Assembly: GCA_030616425.1 (NCBI GenBank) | Contig: JAUWXJ010000054.1 | Span: 1 to 11,792 of the forward strand | DNA: 11,792 nucleotides | Source of the DNA: Desulfobacterales bacterium | GTDB taxonomy: Bacteria; Desulfobacterota; Desulfobacteria; Desulfobacterales; C00003060 | Reading direction: 5' to 3' | In this document: positions 1 to 5,718 of the stretch, one piece after another | How positions within the stretch are numbered: position 1 is the first letter of the stretch | Layout: every line of letters starts with the position of its first letter | The notes under the pieces: generated by a model | Told to the model about the DNA's origin: nothing | Databases searched by the model: none | What the model saw: only the letters and a program-made list of their open reading frames with translations | Made by a program: the position numbers and the translations under genes

Positions 1-1016
1 TTCGCCATCGGCACATAGGGTGCCTCCCTTATGTAACGTGTCTCCATGCCATGGAGAAGGTGTGTCATGGTGGTGTTGCCAGCTGCAGCAATGCATGAGA
101 CGCTCTTCTTTGAGCTGCCAGTATCTTCCAAGAGCTCATCAATAACCTGATTGATCGAAGATACGACACGAGACTGCAGCTTTTTTTGCCCTTCAGGTTT
201 TTGGGCGTAAACGATACGGGTAATGACATCGTCACCGCATTCAATCTGCTTGTTGTACTCGGCCCGTTCCGCCATTACCTTCCCGGTCTTAAGATCAATA
301 AGCTGGGCAGATACTGTTGTTGTTCCAATGTCCAGACCGATCGCAAGATTCTGGTCAGATGTATCCCCGCCTTCTATGCGCACCAGAGTCAACGGGCGGA
401 CTTTCTCTTCTTGTGACAAAAGCGAGTCCTGCACCGGATCTCTCATCAGGGTAGCTGTGACAAACCAGTCACTTGTCCTCAAAATCTCTGACATGGTTCT
501 AAGGCATCGTATGTCTGCAGAAATATCCTCAATATTGTGCTGCTGTCTCAGCCCCGCTGAAAAGCGAGACAGATCGCTTACATTGTCTTGCAGTGTAGGC
601 GGGGTCAGCCGAAGGGGCAATTTTGCGGCCATGGGGTGAAGCTCCCACCCCTCAGCCAAAGGTCTTGCTTCAAGGGCAGAAATCTTCCGCTCCGCCTTGC
701 CCATGTCGAGTTTTTGGGCCACAGGGCGCCTCAGCCCCCTTGACTCAGGAGGAATCTGCACAGTGCAGTCCGAAACCACAAAACTTTTACACGCTTGCCG
801 CCACCCCTGCTCGTATTCTTCCTTACTTATCTTTTCGGTCTTTTCGCTATCAACCTCTCCTGCCTCAATCATCACCCGGCACTTTCCGCAAACACCCTGG
901 CCGCCGCATGAGGCATTGATGTGAACTCCAGCCGCAAGGGCCGCCTCTAAGATGTCGGTCCCCTTGTCAACTCGAATTTCAACCTTGTCTGGCTCAAAAA
1001 CAATGCTGTCTTTCAC
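1..1016 (-). CDS. RACo-like [2Fe-2S] ASKHA protein (corrinoid reductive activator family), 5' part
   Basis: About 338 residues are visible; the frame stays open to the left edge, so roughly half of a 600-650-residue family protein is present. The start is GTG at 1016: an in-frame TGA lies six bases upstream and GAAGGG sits 8 nt before it. Residues 1-90 are a plant-type [2Fe-2S] ferredoxin domain with Cys37, Cys43, Cys46 (ASCGGQGVCGKC) and Cys76. A linker follows, then from about residue 225 an ASKHA fold begins with the phosphate loop GLDIGTTTVSAQ and a later AAAGNTTMTHLL segment. This layout matches the DUF4445/RACo family, whose members use ATP to drive low-potential reduction of Co(II) corrinoid proteins of the acetyl-CoA pathway or of methyltransferases. 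No corrinoid protein or methyltransferase is in the window, so the substrate is unknown; a partner may lie left of the edge. The family call is firm, the substrate is not. Confidence 0.88.
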   Translation of the reverse strand, partial: MKDSIVFEPDKVEIRVDKGTDILEAALAAGVHINASCGGQGVCGKCRVMIEAGEVDSEKTEKISKEEYEQGWRQACKSFVVSDCTVQIPPESRGLRRPVAQKLDMGKAERKISALEARPLAEGWELHPMAAKLPLRLTPPTLQDNVSDLSRFSAGLRQQHNIEDISADIRCLRTMSEILRTSDWFVTATLMRDPVQDSLLSQEEKVRPLTLVRIEGGDTSDQNLAIGLDIGTTTVSAQLIDLKTGKVMAERAEYNKQIECGDDVITRIVYAQKPEGQKKLQSRVVSSINQVIDELLEDTGSSKKSVSCIAAAGNTTMTHLLHGMETRYIREAPYVPMA

Positions 1017-1030
1017 TGATCAGACCCTTC

Positions 1031-1066
1031 GGTTTGGTTTTCAATTTCGGTTTGGTTTTCAATTTC
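1031..1066. repeat. Perfect tandem duplication, 2 x 18 bp
   Basis: GGTTTGGTTTTCAATTTC occurs twice head to tail (1031-1048, 1049-1066), and the preceding TTC also matches. It lies directly upstream of the ribosome-binding site of the RACo-like gene. On the minus strand each copy contains TTGAAA, a possible -35 hexamer, but no convincing -10 was found. Confidence 0.85.
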
Positions 1067-1087
1067 AGTAATTAAGGAATAGATTGA

Positions 1088-1178
1088 GCGATATGCGATA
1101 TGGGATGTGCGATAGAAACTCCCGTATCCCAAATCTCACATCCAGTATCCAGCATCAAGCATCAAGTATCAAGCATAT
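1088..1178. repeat. Heptanucleotide-phased array (13 x 7 bp)
   Basis: The stretch can be cut into 13 consecutive 7-mers with no phase break. It starts with GCGATAT, GCGATAT, GGGATGT, GCGATAG and ends with AGTATCC, AGCATCA, AGCATCA, AGTATCA, AGCATAT. AT occupies positions 4-5 in 12 of 13 units. The left part (GGGATGTG) and the right part (CACATCC) are partly inverted relative to each other, so it may fold on itself. It resembles in kind the short tandemly repeated heptamers known from cyanobacteria. It is not coding in any supported frame. Confidence 0.7.
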
Positions 1179-1227
1179 TGTTTTGAGTACACCGATGAGA
1201 CAGCCAGTGTCACCGGCAAAACCGACT

Positions 1228-1265
1228 AAAAAGGCCGCTCAGACTAGGCTCTCCAAGCGGCCTTT
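1228..1265 (-). terminator. Intrinsic terminator downstream of the por operon
   Basis: A perfect 10-bp stem, AAAGGCCGCT (1230-1239) with AGCGGCCTTT (1256-1265), has a 16-nt loop. On the minus strand the 3' arm runs into TTTTT, the better orientation; on the plus strand only three T follow. It would end por transcripts about 330 nt after the porB stop and insulate the RACo-like gene. Confidence 0.65.
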
Positions 1266-1270
1266 CTATT

Positions 1271-1304
1271 GAAGATTCCCTGCAGCAAGCTGCAGGGAAT
1301 CTTC
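1271..1304. repeat. Perfect 15-bp-stem hairpin (REP-like)
   Basis: GAAGATTCCCTGCAG (1271-1285) and its exact complement CTGCAGGGAATCTTC (1290-1304) flank a 4-nt loop, CAAG. No T-run follows, so it is not a standard terminator. A long perfect stem with a short loop fits a REP-type interspersed palindrome, possibly mobilised by a REP-associated (Y1) transposase elsewhere; that origin is inference. Confidence 0.65.
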
Positions 1305-1334
1305 GACCGTAAGGAAGTTTATCATTTTTAGATT

Positions 1335-1480
1335 GTTTGCATCCCCTTGCTCCGCACGGGCATGCAAACTTTAAACAAGGGCACTTCGTGCTTCTTTGTT
1401 TTACGGCTTGCAGCCGCTCAACAAAGCCATCTGCTGCGCAGATGGTTATTTAGGCGCTCGCCCCCGTCCGCCTACGGCGG
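1335..1480. repeat. Cluster of four successive palindromes
   Basis: Four hairpins follow each other: GTTTGCAT/ATGCAAAC (1335-1342 with 1362-1369, plus an inner CCC/GGG); a stem from 1373 to 1401 (AAACAA/TTGTTT outside, GCAC-TTC-GTGC inside); CCATCTGC-TGC-GCAGATGG (1427-1445); and CCGCC-TAC-GGCGG (1468-1480). GCGCTCG also occurs twice around the last one (from 1454 and 1486). The predicted frames across it are overlapping shadows. It looks like a composite interspersed repeat or a decayed non-autonomous element rather than a gene. Confidence 0.55.
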
Positions 1481-1592
1481 GGAATGCGCTCGCTTATGCG
1501 GTTCATGTAGAGAGACCTTAGGTAAAAAGGGGGTTATGCAAAGATTTCGTAGAGTAACGATTTGGTCTGTGGAGGCCCTGTTTCTCAGCCTC

Positions 1593-2555
1593 TTAAGTGG
1601 ACTCCTCTTGTACCTCGGCCAACGTCGCCTTCTGCAAAAGGGCCTCATATTCCCGGTCAACCCTCTCCTGAATCTCCTGGATGGTCTTCTTGTCCAGATG
1701 ACGAAACCGCCCCTGAAGCCCTAAGTATTCCTCCACGGGTTTTGGCTTCTTGATCTTCTTCGTCAGGATATAGCGTCCATCAATGACTTCATATAATGGA
1801 AAAATGTTGGTCTGCACGGCAAGTCGGCTGATTGCAACAGCTCGCTCCGGGGCGAGACGCCAGCCTGTCGGGCAGGGGGAATAGATGTGCAGGTATGCCG
1901 GGCCTCTAATCATGGCAGCCTTTTTGGCCTTGTTCATCAGATCCACATAGTAAGCCGGGGCAGCTGTAGCCACATAGGGAATAGCATGGGCTTCCACTAT
2001 GGCGGGGACATTCTTTTTCCAAGTATATTGCCCGATACTCAACTTTCCTGGCGGGGAAGTAGTGGTCATGGCGCCATAAGGGGTGGCGCTCGAGCGCTGG
2101 ACACCCGTGTTCATGTAAGCCTCATTGTCCAGACAGATATAGACAAAATCGTGTCCGCGTTCCAGCGCCCCGGACAGGGCCTGCAGGCCGATGTCAGCCG
2201 TGCCGCCATCGCCGGCCATGGCAACAATCGTGGTGCGTCCTTTTGGTAACCTTCCCTTCCGCATCAATACTTTGCGACCCGCCTCGATTCCGGAGGCAAC
2301 GGCCGCTGCATTCTCAAACGCCACGTGTATCCAGGGCACATCCCATGCCGTTTGCGGATACGCAGATGTAATTATCTCCATACATCCAGTGGCGCTTGCT
2401 ATGATCATATTCTTTCCCATGGCCTTGAGTGCCATGCGAAGGGCGAGCACTTCCCCGCACCCCTGGCAAGCCCTATGTCCCTGGGCCAGAGGTTCAAACT
2501 TTGGCAAGGTTTTGGGGGTAAACTTTTTAAAACCTCCTGATGCAGCTTTCATCAT
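1593..2555 (-). CDS. porB: Pyruvate (2-oxoacid):ferredoxin oxidoreductase, beta subunit
   Basis: This 320-residue subunit carries thiamine pyrophosphate (TPP) and a [4Fe-4S] cluster in the cytoplasmic enzyme that converts pyruvate, CoA and oxidised ferredoxin to acetyl-CoA and CO2, reversibly. Cluster ligands are Cys30 and Cys33 (HRACQGCG), Cys58 (ATGCMEI) and Cys228 (SPCPTGW). The TPP/Mg motif is GDGGTADIG at 115-123, closed by LDNEAYMNTG at 142-151. The AFENAAAVASGIEAG segment (79-93) is typical of PorB. The length is normal for the four-subunit type. Its ATG overlaps the porA stop by four bases (ATGA), implying translational coupling; a second ATG follows at once. It is last in the operon. 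A related 2-oxoisovalerate enzyme is possible, but pyruvate is favoured by the overall similarity. Confidence 0.93.
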   Translation of the reverse strand: MMKAASGGFKKFTPKTLPKFEPLAQGHRACQGCGEVLALRMALKAMGKNMIIASATGCMEIITSAYPQTAWDVPWIHVAFENAAAVASGIEAGRKVLMRKGRLPKGRTTIVAMAGDGGTADIGLQALSGALERGHDFVYICLDNEAYMNTGVQRSSATPYGAMTTTSPPGKLSIGQYTWKKNVPAIVEAHAIPYVATAAPAYYVDLMNKAKKAAMIRGPAYLHIYSPCPTGWRLAPERAVAISRLAVQTNIFPLYEVIDGRYILTKKIKKPKPVEEYLGLQGRFRHLDKKTIQEIQERVDREYEALLQKATLAEVQEEST

Positions 2556-3730
2556 TTTTCCCTCACTCCAATCAATTCATACGTGGGGCCCTTGCCCTTC
2601 TTGGCATATCTGATCGCCTTTTTGACCATCTCTTCAAACATATCTGTTGTGATATCGCGCCCTCCAAGGCCTGCGACAAATCCGGAGATGTTCGGCTGCC
2701 CCGCTTGCCCATAAAGTGCAGAGCGCACCTCCATGAAGACCGGCCCGCCCTGGGCACCGTAAGAAATGGCACGATCCAACACAGCCAAAACCTTCACCCC
2801 TTTAACAGCCCTTCTGAATTCTTCAAGGGGAAAGGGCCGCCACAGCCTGAATCGCATCAGACCCACAGCTATTTCCTTGTCCCGCATCTTGTCCACGGCC
2901 GTCATGGCTGTCTCACTAACAGACCCCATGGTCATTAAGACCACCTCAGCGCCTTTTGTTCGGTATGTCTCGATCGGCCTGTAGGTACGGCCGTAAAGCC
3001 TGGCAAACTCTTTCCACGCGCTCACGACCACCTTCTTGGAAGCCCTCAGGACCGATTCTATCTGCTGTTTCGCCTCAGTGTAGACTTCCGGCACCCCCAC
3101 AGCCCCCATAGTAACCGGGTGCTTGGGGTCCAGAACCATTTGCGGCTTGTATGGTTTTATATATCGCCTAACCTCACGAGCGTTCAGCATCTCAATAGGC
3201 TCAATCACATGGCTCAACGTAAAGCCGTCCAGGTTCACCATCACAGGGAGTAAAACTTTTGGATCTTCGGCCACCCGAAAGGCGTGGATTATCAGATCAA
3301 AGACCTCCTGGCCGTTTTCAGCAAAGGTCTGAATCCAGCCCACATCCCGCTCAGCCATGATGTCGCTGTGATCGTTCCATATGCTTATGGGGCCCGACAT
3401 GGCCCGGTTGACTACGGCCATAACGATCGGGGTGCGCAGTGCAGGGGCAATGAAGAGGATCTCGTGCATGAGGGCCAACCCCTGGGCGCTGGAGGCCGTG
3501 AAGGTTCGAGCCCCAACAGCCGACGACCCAATACACACACTCATAGCCGAGTGTTCGGATTCCACTGGAATAAACTCTGCGTCCAGTTTGCCATCTGCCA
3601 CGAGTTCCGAAAGATGCTCCACAATGTGTGTTTGCGGCGTAATGGGATAGGCAGCAATCACATCTGAATCAACGGCACACGCCGCCTCACTGGCAGCCAA
3701 TGACACCTCAATTCCCACTCTCTTTGGCAT
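2552..3730 (-). CDS. porA: Pyruvate (2-oxoacid):ferredoxin oxidoreductase, alpha subunit
   Basis: The 392-residue alpha subunit supplies the pyrimidine-binding face of the TPP site and binds the 2-oxoacid. Visible hallmarks are AAYPITPQTHIVE (residues 26-38), the substrate/TPP loop IPVESEHSAMS (54-64) containing the usual glutamate, TASSAQGLALMHE shortly after, and NRAMSGPISIWNDHSD near residue 110. The C-terminal third forms the transketolase C-like domain (TMGSVSETAMTA, then AVLDRAISYG). It starts two bases after the porD stop and overlaps porB by four, so it sits inside one transcript. The length agrees with separate-subunit PorA. The enzyme family is certain; pyruvate as substrate is likely but not proven by sequence alone. 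Confidence 0.94.
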   Translation of the reverse strand: MPKRVGIEVSLAASEAACAVDSDVIAAYPITPQTHIVEHLSELVADGKLDAEFIPVESEHSAMSVCIGSSAVGARTFTASSAQGLALMHEILFIAPALRTPIVMAVVNRAMSGPISIWNDHSDIMAERDVGWIQTFAENGQEVFDLIIHAFRVAEDPKVLLPVMVNLDGFTLSHVIEPIEMLNAREVRRYIKPYKPQMVLDPKHPVTMGAVGVPEVYTEAKQQIESVLRASKKVVVSAWKEFARLYGRTYRPIETYRTKGAEVVLMTMGSVSETAMTAVDKMRDKEIAVGLMRFRLWRPFPLEEFRRAVKGVKVLAVLDRAISYGAQGGPVFMEVRSALYGQAGQPNISGFVAGLGGRDITTDMFEEMVKKAIRYAKKGKGPTYELIGVREK

Positions 3731-3732
3731 AA

Positions 3733-4026
3733 CTAGTCACCCTCCATAACCATGCTAATGGCATCCTCGGGACACTCGTTGGCACAGATGCCGCACCCCT
3801 TGCAATAATTCTCGTCCCATTTGAAATACCCGCTCCTGAGAGGCAAATAGACCATGTCCGGGCAATAGATCCAGCACATTCCGCACTTGATGCATTTGTC
3901 CCGATCCGTGACAGGCCTCTGACTGCGCCAATCGCCGGTCCGCAGTTTCCTTGAGCTGCCGGGTTCTATGATGGCACAACCAATCTCGAGATTCCTCCAA
4001 CCTGTAATTGCATCTACCTTCGCCAA
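3733..4026 (-). CDS. porD: Pyruvate (2-oxoacid):ferredoxin oxidoreductase, delta (ferredoxin-like) subunit
   Basis: This small 2x[4Fe-4S] subunit relays electrons from the catalytic subunits to soluble ferredoxin. It has two CxxCxxCxxxC motifs followed by Pro: Cys45, 48, 51, 55 (KCIKCGMCWIYCP) and Cys75, 78, 81, 85 (YCKGCGICANECP). I chose a TTG start at 4026 (97 residues), because AGAAGGGG lies 8 nt upstream and the gene then begins just after the porC stop (4043-4045). The longest frame starts with ATG at 4077 (114 residues), but that would overlap porC by 35 bp with no ribosome site seen. The N-terminal region before the clusters (GWRNLEIG, then SRKLRTGDWRSQRP) is typical of PorD and stays intact with the TTG start. 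The gene is embedded in the por operon. Confidence 0.9.
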   Translation of the reverse strand: MAKVDAITGWRNLEIGCAIIEPGSSRKLRTGDWRSQRPVTDRDKCIKCGMCWIYCPDMVYLPLRSGYFKWDENYCKGCGICANECPEDAISMVMEGD

Positions 4027-4042
4027 TCTCTTCACCCCTTCT

Positions 4043-4582
4043 CTATTGAGTTTGCTTATACGCTTGCTGCATAGCATTAATGTTTATCTCGGCAATGCGG
4101 CCAAAGCGTCCCTTGAGTGGTCTCTCCATCGATTTGATATCAACAATGCCTGTAGTCTTTATCAGGGCACCCAGCATGGTTGTGTTTGTAATAGGCCGGC
4201 CCAGGTGTTTCATGGCAATGTCCGTGGCATCCACCACGGCCATCTTGGCTTTGATACCAAAGGCTTTTCGGACTTCTTTTTCATCTTTGGAGGTATTCAG
4301 AATGACCATGCCGTTTTTCTTGAGCCCGGCTGTCACATCGACTATTTTCAGGATTGTGGGATCGAGGACCACCACAATATCTGGATTGTAAACCCTCTCC
4401 CGGGTTCGAATAGGCGCATCTGAGATGCGCACAAAAGCCATGACCGGTGCCCCTCGTCGCTCCGGACCAAAACTGGGGAAGGCCTGGGCATACTTGCCTT
4501 CATTAATGGCTGCCAGGGCAATCAACTCCGTGGAGGTCACTGCCCCCTGGCCGCCTCTACCATGGACTCTGATTTCGATCAT
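4043..4582 (-). CDS. porC: Pyruvate (2-oxoacid):ferredoxin oxidoreductase, gamma subunit
   Basis: The 179-residue gamma subunit is the domain that in fused enzymes contacts CoA. It begins MIEIRVHGRGGQGAVTS, the diagnostic glycine-rich loop, followed by FPSFGPERRGAPVMAFVRIS (residues 36-55), also diagnostic. The ATG at 4582 has AAAGGG six bases upstream. It is first in the order porC-porD-porA-porB (gamma-delta-alpha-beta), the arrangement known for Thermotoga and archaeal four-subunit POR and for several anaerobic bacteria. All four subunits look full length. A perfect -35 (TTGACA) and a 13-bp palindrome lie in the 255 bp upstream, so the operon probably has its own promoter. Confidence 0.93.
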   Translation of the reverse strand: MIEIRVHGRGGQGAVTSTELIALAAINEGKYAQAFPSFGPERRGAPVMAFVRISDAPIRTRERVYNPDIVVVLDPTILKIVDVTAGLKKNGMVILNTSKDEKEVRKAFGIKAKMAVVDATDIAMKHLGRPITNTTMLGALIKTTGIVDIKSMERPLKGRFGRIAEININAMQQAYKQTQ

Positions 4583-4636
4583 GATAAACCCTTTCGGTTG
4601 GTGGGATTGCGGGCAGGAAGAATTCTACAGCCTTTG

Positions 4637-4665
4637 CCTTTAATGCATTTCCAGTAGGATGTCAA
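4637..4665 (-). promoter_or_regulatory. Candidate sigma70 promoter for porCDAB
   Basis: On the minus strand TTGACA (4660-4665) is a perfect -35. With a 17-bp spacer the -10 is TAAAGG (4637-4642), a poor match, so activation or a different spacing may be involved. It lies 55-83 bp before the porC start. Confidence 0.28.
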
Positions 4666-4683
4666 AGAAAAACTTCTCGGTTG

Positions 4684-4696
4684 TTGGCGTCGCCAA
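4684..4696. promoter_or_regulatory. 13-bp palindrome upstream of por, possible operator
   Basis: TTGGCG-T-CGCCAA has perfect 6-bp arms around one central base. It ends 18 bp upstream of the candidate por -35, a usual place for an activator or repressor site. No binding protein can be named. Confidence 0.3.
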
Positions 4697-4795
4697 AGAG
4701 ATCGAGCGCCTGTCTTCCCGGCTCTCCCAGGTCTTACACCACGTGAATGCTGGATTTTTGCATGGGGGTGAGACAGATTGGAAGGTACGGATATA

Positions 4796-4823
4796 AGCAT
4801 TCAGCGATCAGCGGTCAGCTCAC
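4796..4823. repeat. Short heptanucleotide array (4 x 7 bp)
   Basis: AGCATTC, AGCGATC, AGCGGTC and AGCTCAC lie head to tail between the FmdE-family gene and por. They share the 7-bp period and the AGC start with units in the array at 1088-1178. Confidence 0.5.
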
Positions 4824-4836
4824 ACAGACCCTATTC

Positions 4837-5472
4837 TTAGGACCGAGATTCGGCACACGGCACACACAAGCGCTTACCATCGCCTGCATCAACCATCCTG
4901 GTAGACATTGTCATCTCACCGCATTGGGCGCATGCCTCAGAACGGGCCAGAGGTGCATAGGGGGGCACAGGGATCTTGACTGCCTTGGTGTTAAAGACCG
5001 CATCAAAGGGCTTGGCAAGAAGGTCGAGAGACTTGAGCAATTTATGGCGGATCTGTTGTTTTGTGGTTGCATCGCCGGCAGCAAAGGCTGCCTCAAGCTT
5101 GTTGAACTCCTCTTGGTGTTCCCCTTCATATTGGTAATAGCCCTTGCGCGAAAAACGAAAGGCCTGTTTGTCAGTTCTATTAAGAACAGTAAAGGCGTTC
5201 TTCCCGTAATCCTTTATGATCAGATTCCCTTTGCCAACGGTTGTACCAAGAACTACCTGGAGTGCGTCCACAGCGCATGTGTCGTTTTCACTGATCGCTA
5301 CGACCTCTTCGTCTTGCGAGCGATGAACGCCAAGGAGCTGTATGGCCTCTTTTGCTACTAAGTAGCCGTACACCAGGCCGGGGCACAAATGACCGTGAAA
5401 TGAAATGCAGCGTTTCAGGTCTTCCGGCAATTCGTGGTTGGGTACTGATCGCTTATGGTTTGAATCATTCAT
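4837..5472 (-). CDS. FmdE-family protein (formylmethanofuran dehydrogenase subunit E-like)
   Basis: The protein has 211 residues. The FmdE domain begins near residue 18 with the hallmark SFHGHLCPGLVYG (24-36, His26, His28, Cys30), followed by ENDTCAVDALQVVLGTTVGKGNL. Residues about 181-206 form a treble-clef-like zinc site, Cys181-x2-Cys184 and Cys203-x2-Cys206. FmdE proteins were named from methanogen formylmethanofuran dehydrogenase operons, but in bacteria without that enzyme they occur near molybdenum, tungsten or C1 genes and their biochemical role is unsettled. No methanofuran genes are seen here. It ends 255 bp upstream of porC on the same strand and is divergent from the PEPCK gene. 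Upstream, TTGACT (5583-5588) is a possible -35, but the best -10 (CATAAA) is only 15 bp away. The ribosome site is weak, so the exact start is less sure than the family. Confidence 0.85.
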   Translation of the reverse strand: MNDSNHKRSVPNHELPEDLKRCISFHGHLCPGLVYGYLVAKEAIQLLGVHRSQDEEVVAISENDTCAVDALQVVLGTTVGKGNLIIKDYGKNAFTVLNRTDKQAFRFSRKGYYQYEGEHQEEFNKLEAAFAAGDATTKQQIRHKLLKSLDLLAKPFDAVFNTKAVKIPVPPYAPLARSEACAQCGEMTMSTRMVDAGDGKRLCVPCAESRS

Positions 5473-5603
5473 AGACTAAGATGCCTCAGATGGTTATGGT
5501 TCGGATGCCTACCTGCGTTAAGTGAAATGCCACCACACCGTTGTTCAAACCCACAGTGATCTTTATGCGATTCGCCGGATCAAGTCAATACATGATGTTA
5601 TAG

Positions 5604-5632
5604 TTGATTTGTACCGCTGCGTGTGTTATGAG
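5604..5632 (+). promoter_or_regulatory. Candidate sigma70 promoter for the PEPCK gene
   Basis: TTGATT (5604-5609), a 17-bp spacer and TATGAG (5627-5632) each match 4 of 6 consensus bases, and TGT before the -10 makes it an extended -10. Transcription would start near 5639, giving an 80-nt leader. Confidence 0.4.
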
Positions 5633-5638
5633 ACGGGG

Positions 5639-5683
5639 CTCCTTGGCAGAAGTCCTTAAAAGGAGTGACGGCACTGAGCCAAG
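5639..5683 (+). promoter_or_regulatory. Leader with mutually exclusive short stems upstream of PEPCK
   Basis: CTTGGC (5642-5647) can pair with GCCAAG (5678-5683), while CTCCTT (5639-5644) can pair with AAGGAG (5660-5665). The two stems share 5642-5644 and cannot form together. TCCTT-AA-AAGGA (5653-5664) is a third option. Six-bp stems arise by chance, so a regulatory role is speculative; it matches no riboswitch I recognise. Confidence 0.2.
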
Positions 5684-5718
5684 AAAATTGACGTTCAAAC
5701 ATTATGAAGGAAGCTTCA

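Noticed and set aside
223..924. Plus-strand frames of 75-138 residues
   Set aside because: They are antisense shadows of the RACo-like gene, whose ferredoxin and ASKHA motifs read clearly on the minus strand.
1088..1178. CRISPR-like array
   Set aside because: The unit is 7 bp with drifting sequence and no spacers; there are no cas genes.
1347..1753. Plus-strand frames of 125 and 63 residues
   Set aside because: They run across the palindrome cluster and then antisense to the porB 3' end; composition reflects the hairpins, with no family resemblance.
4579..4800. 73-residue minus-strand frame upstream of porC
   Set aside because: It overlaps the porC start, has no recognisable domain, and covers the candidate promoter, palindrome and part of the heptad repeat, so it is most likely not translated.
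5704..5718. ATG at 5704 as the start of PEPCK
   Set aside because: No ribosome site precedes it, while GAAGGAAG is well placed for ATG 5719.
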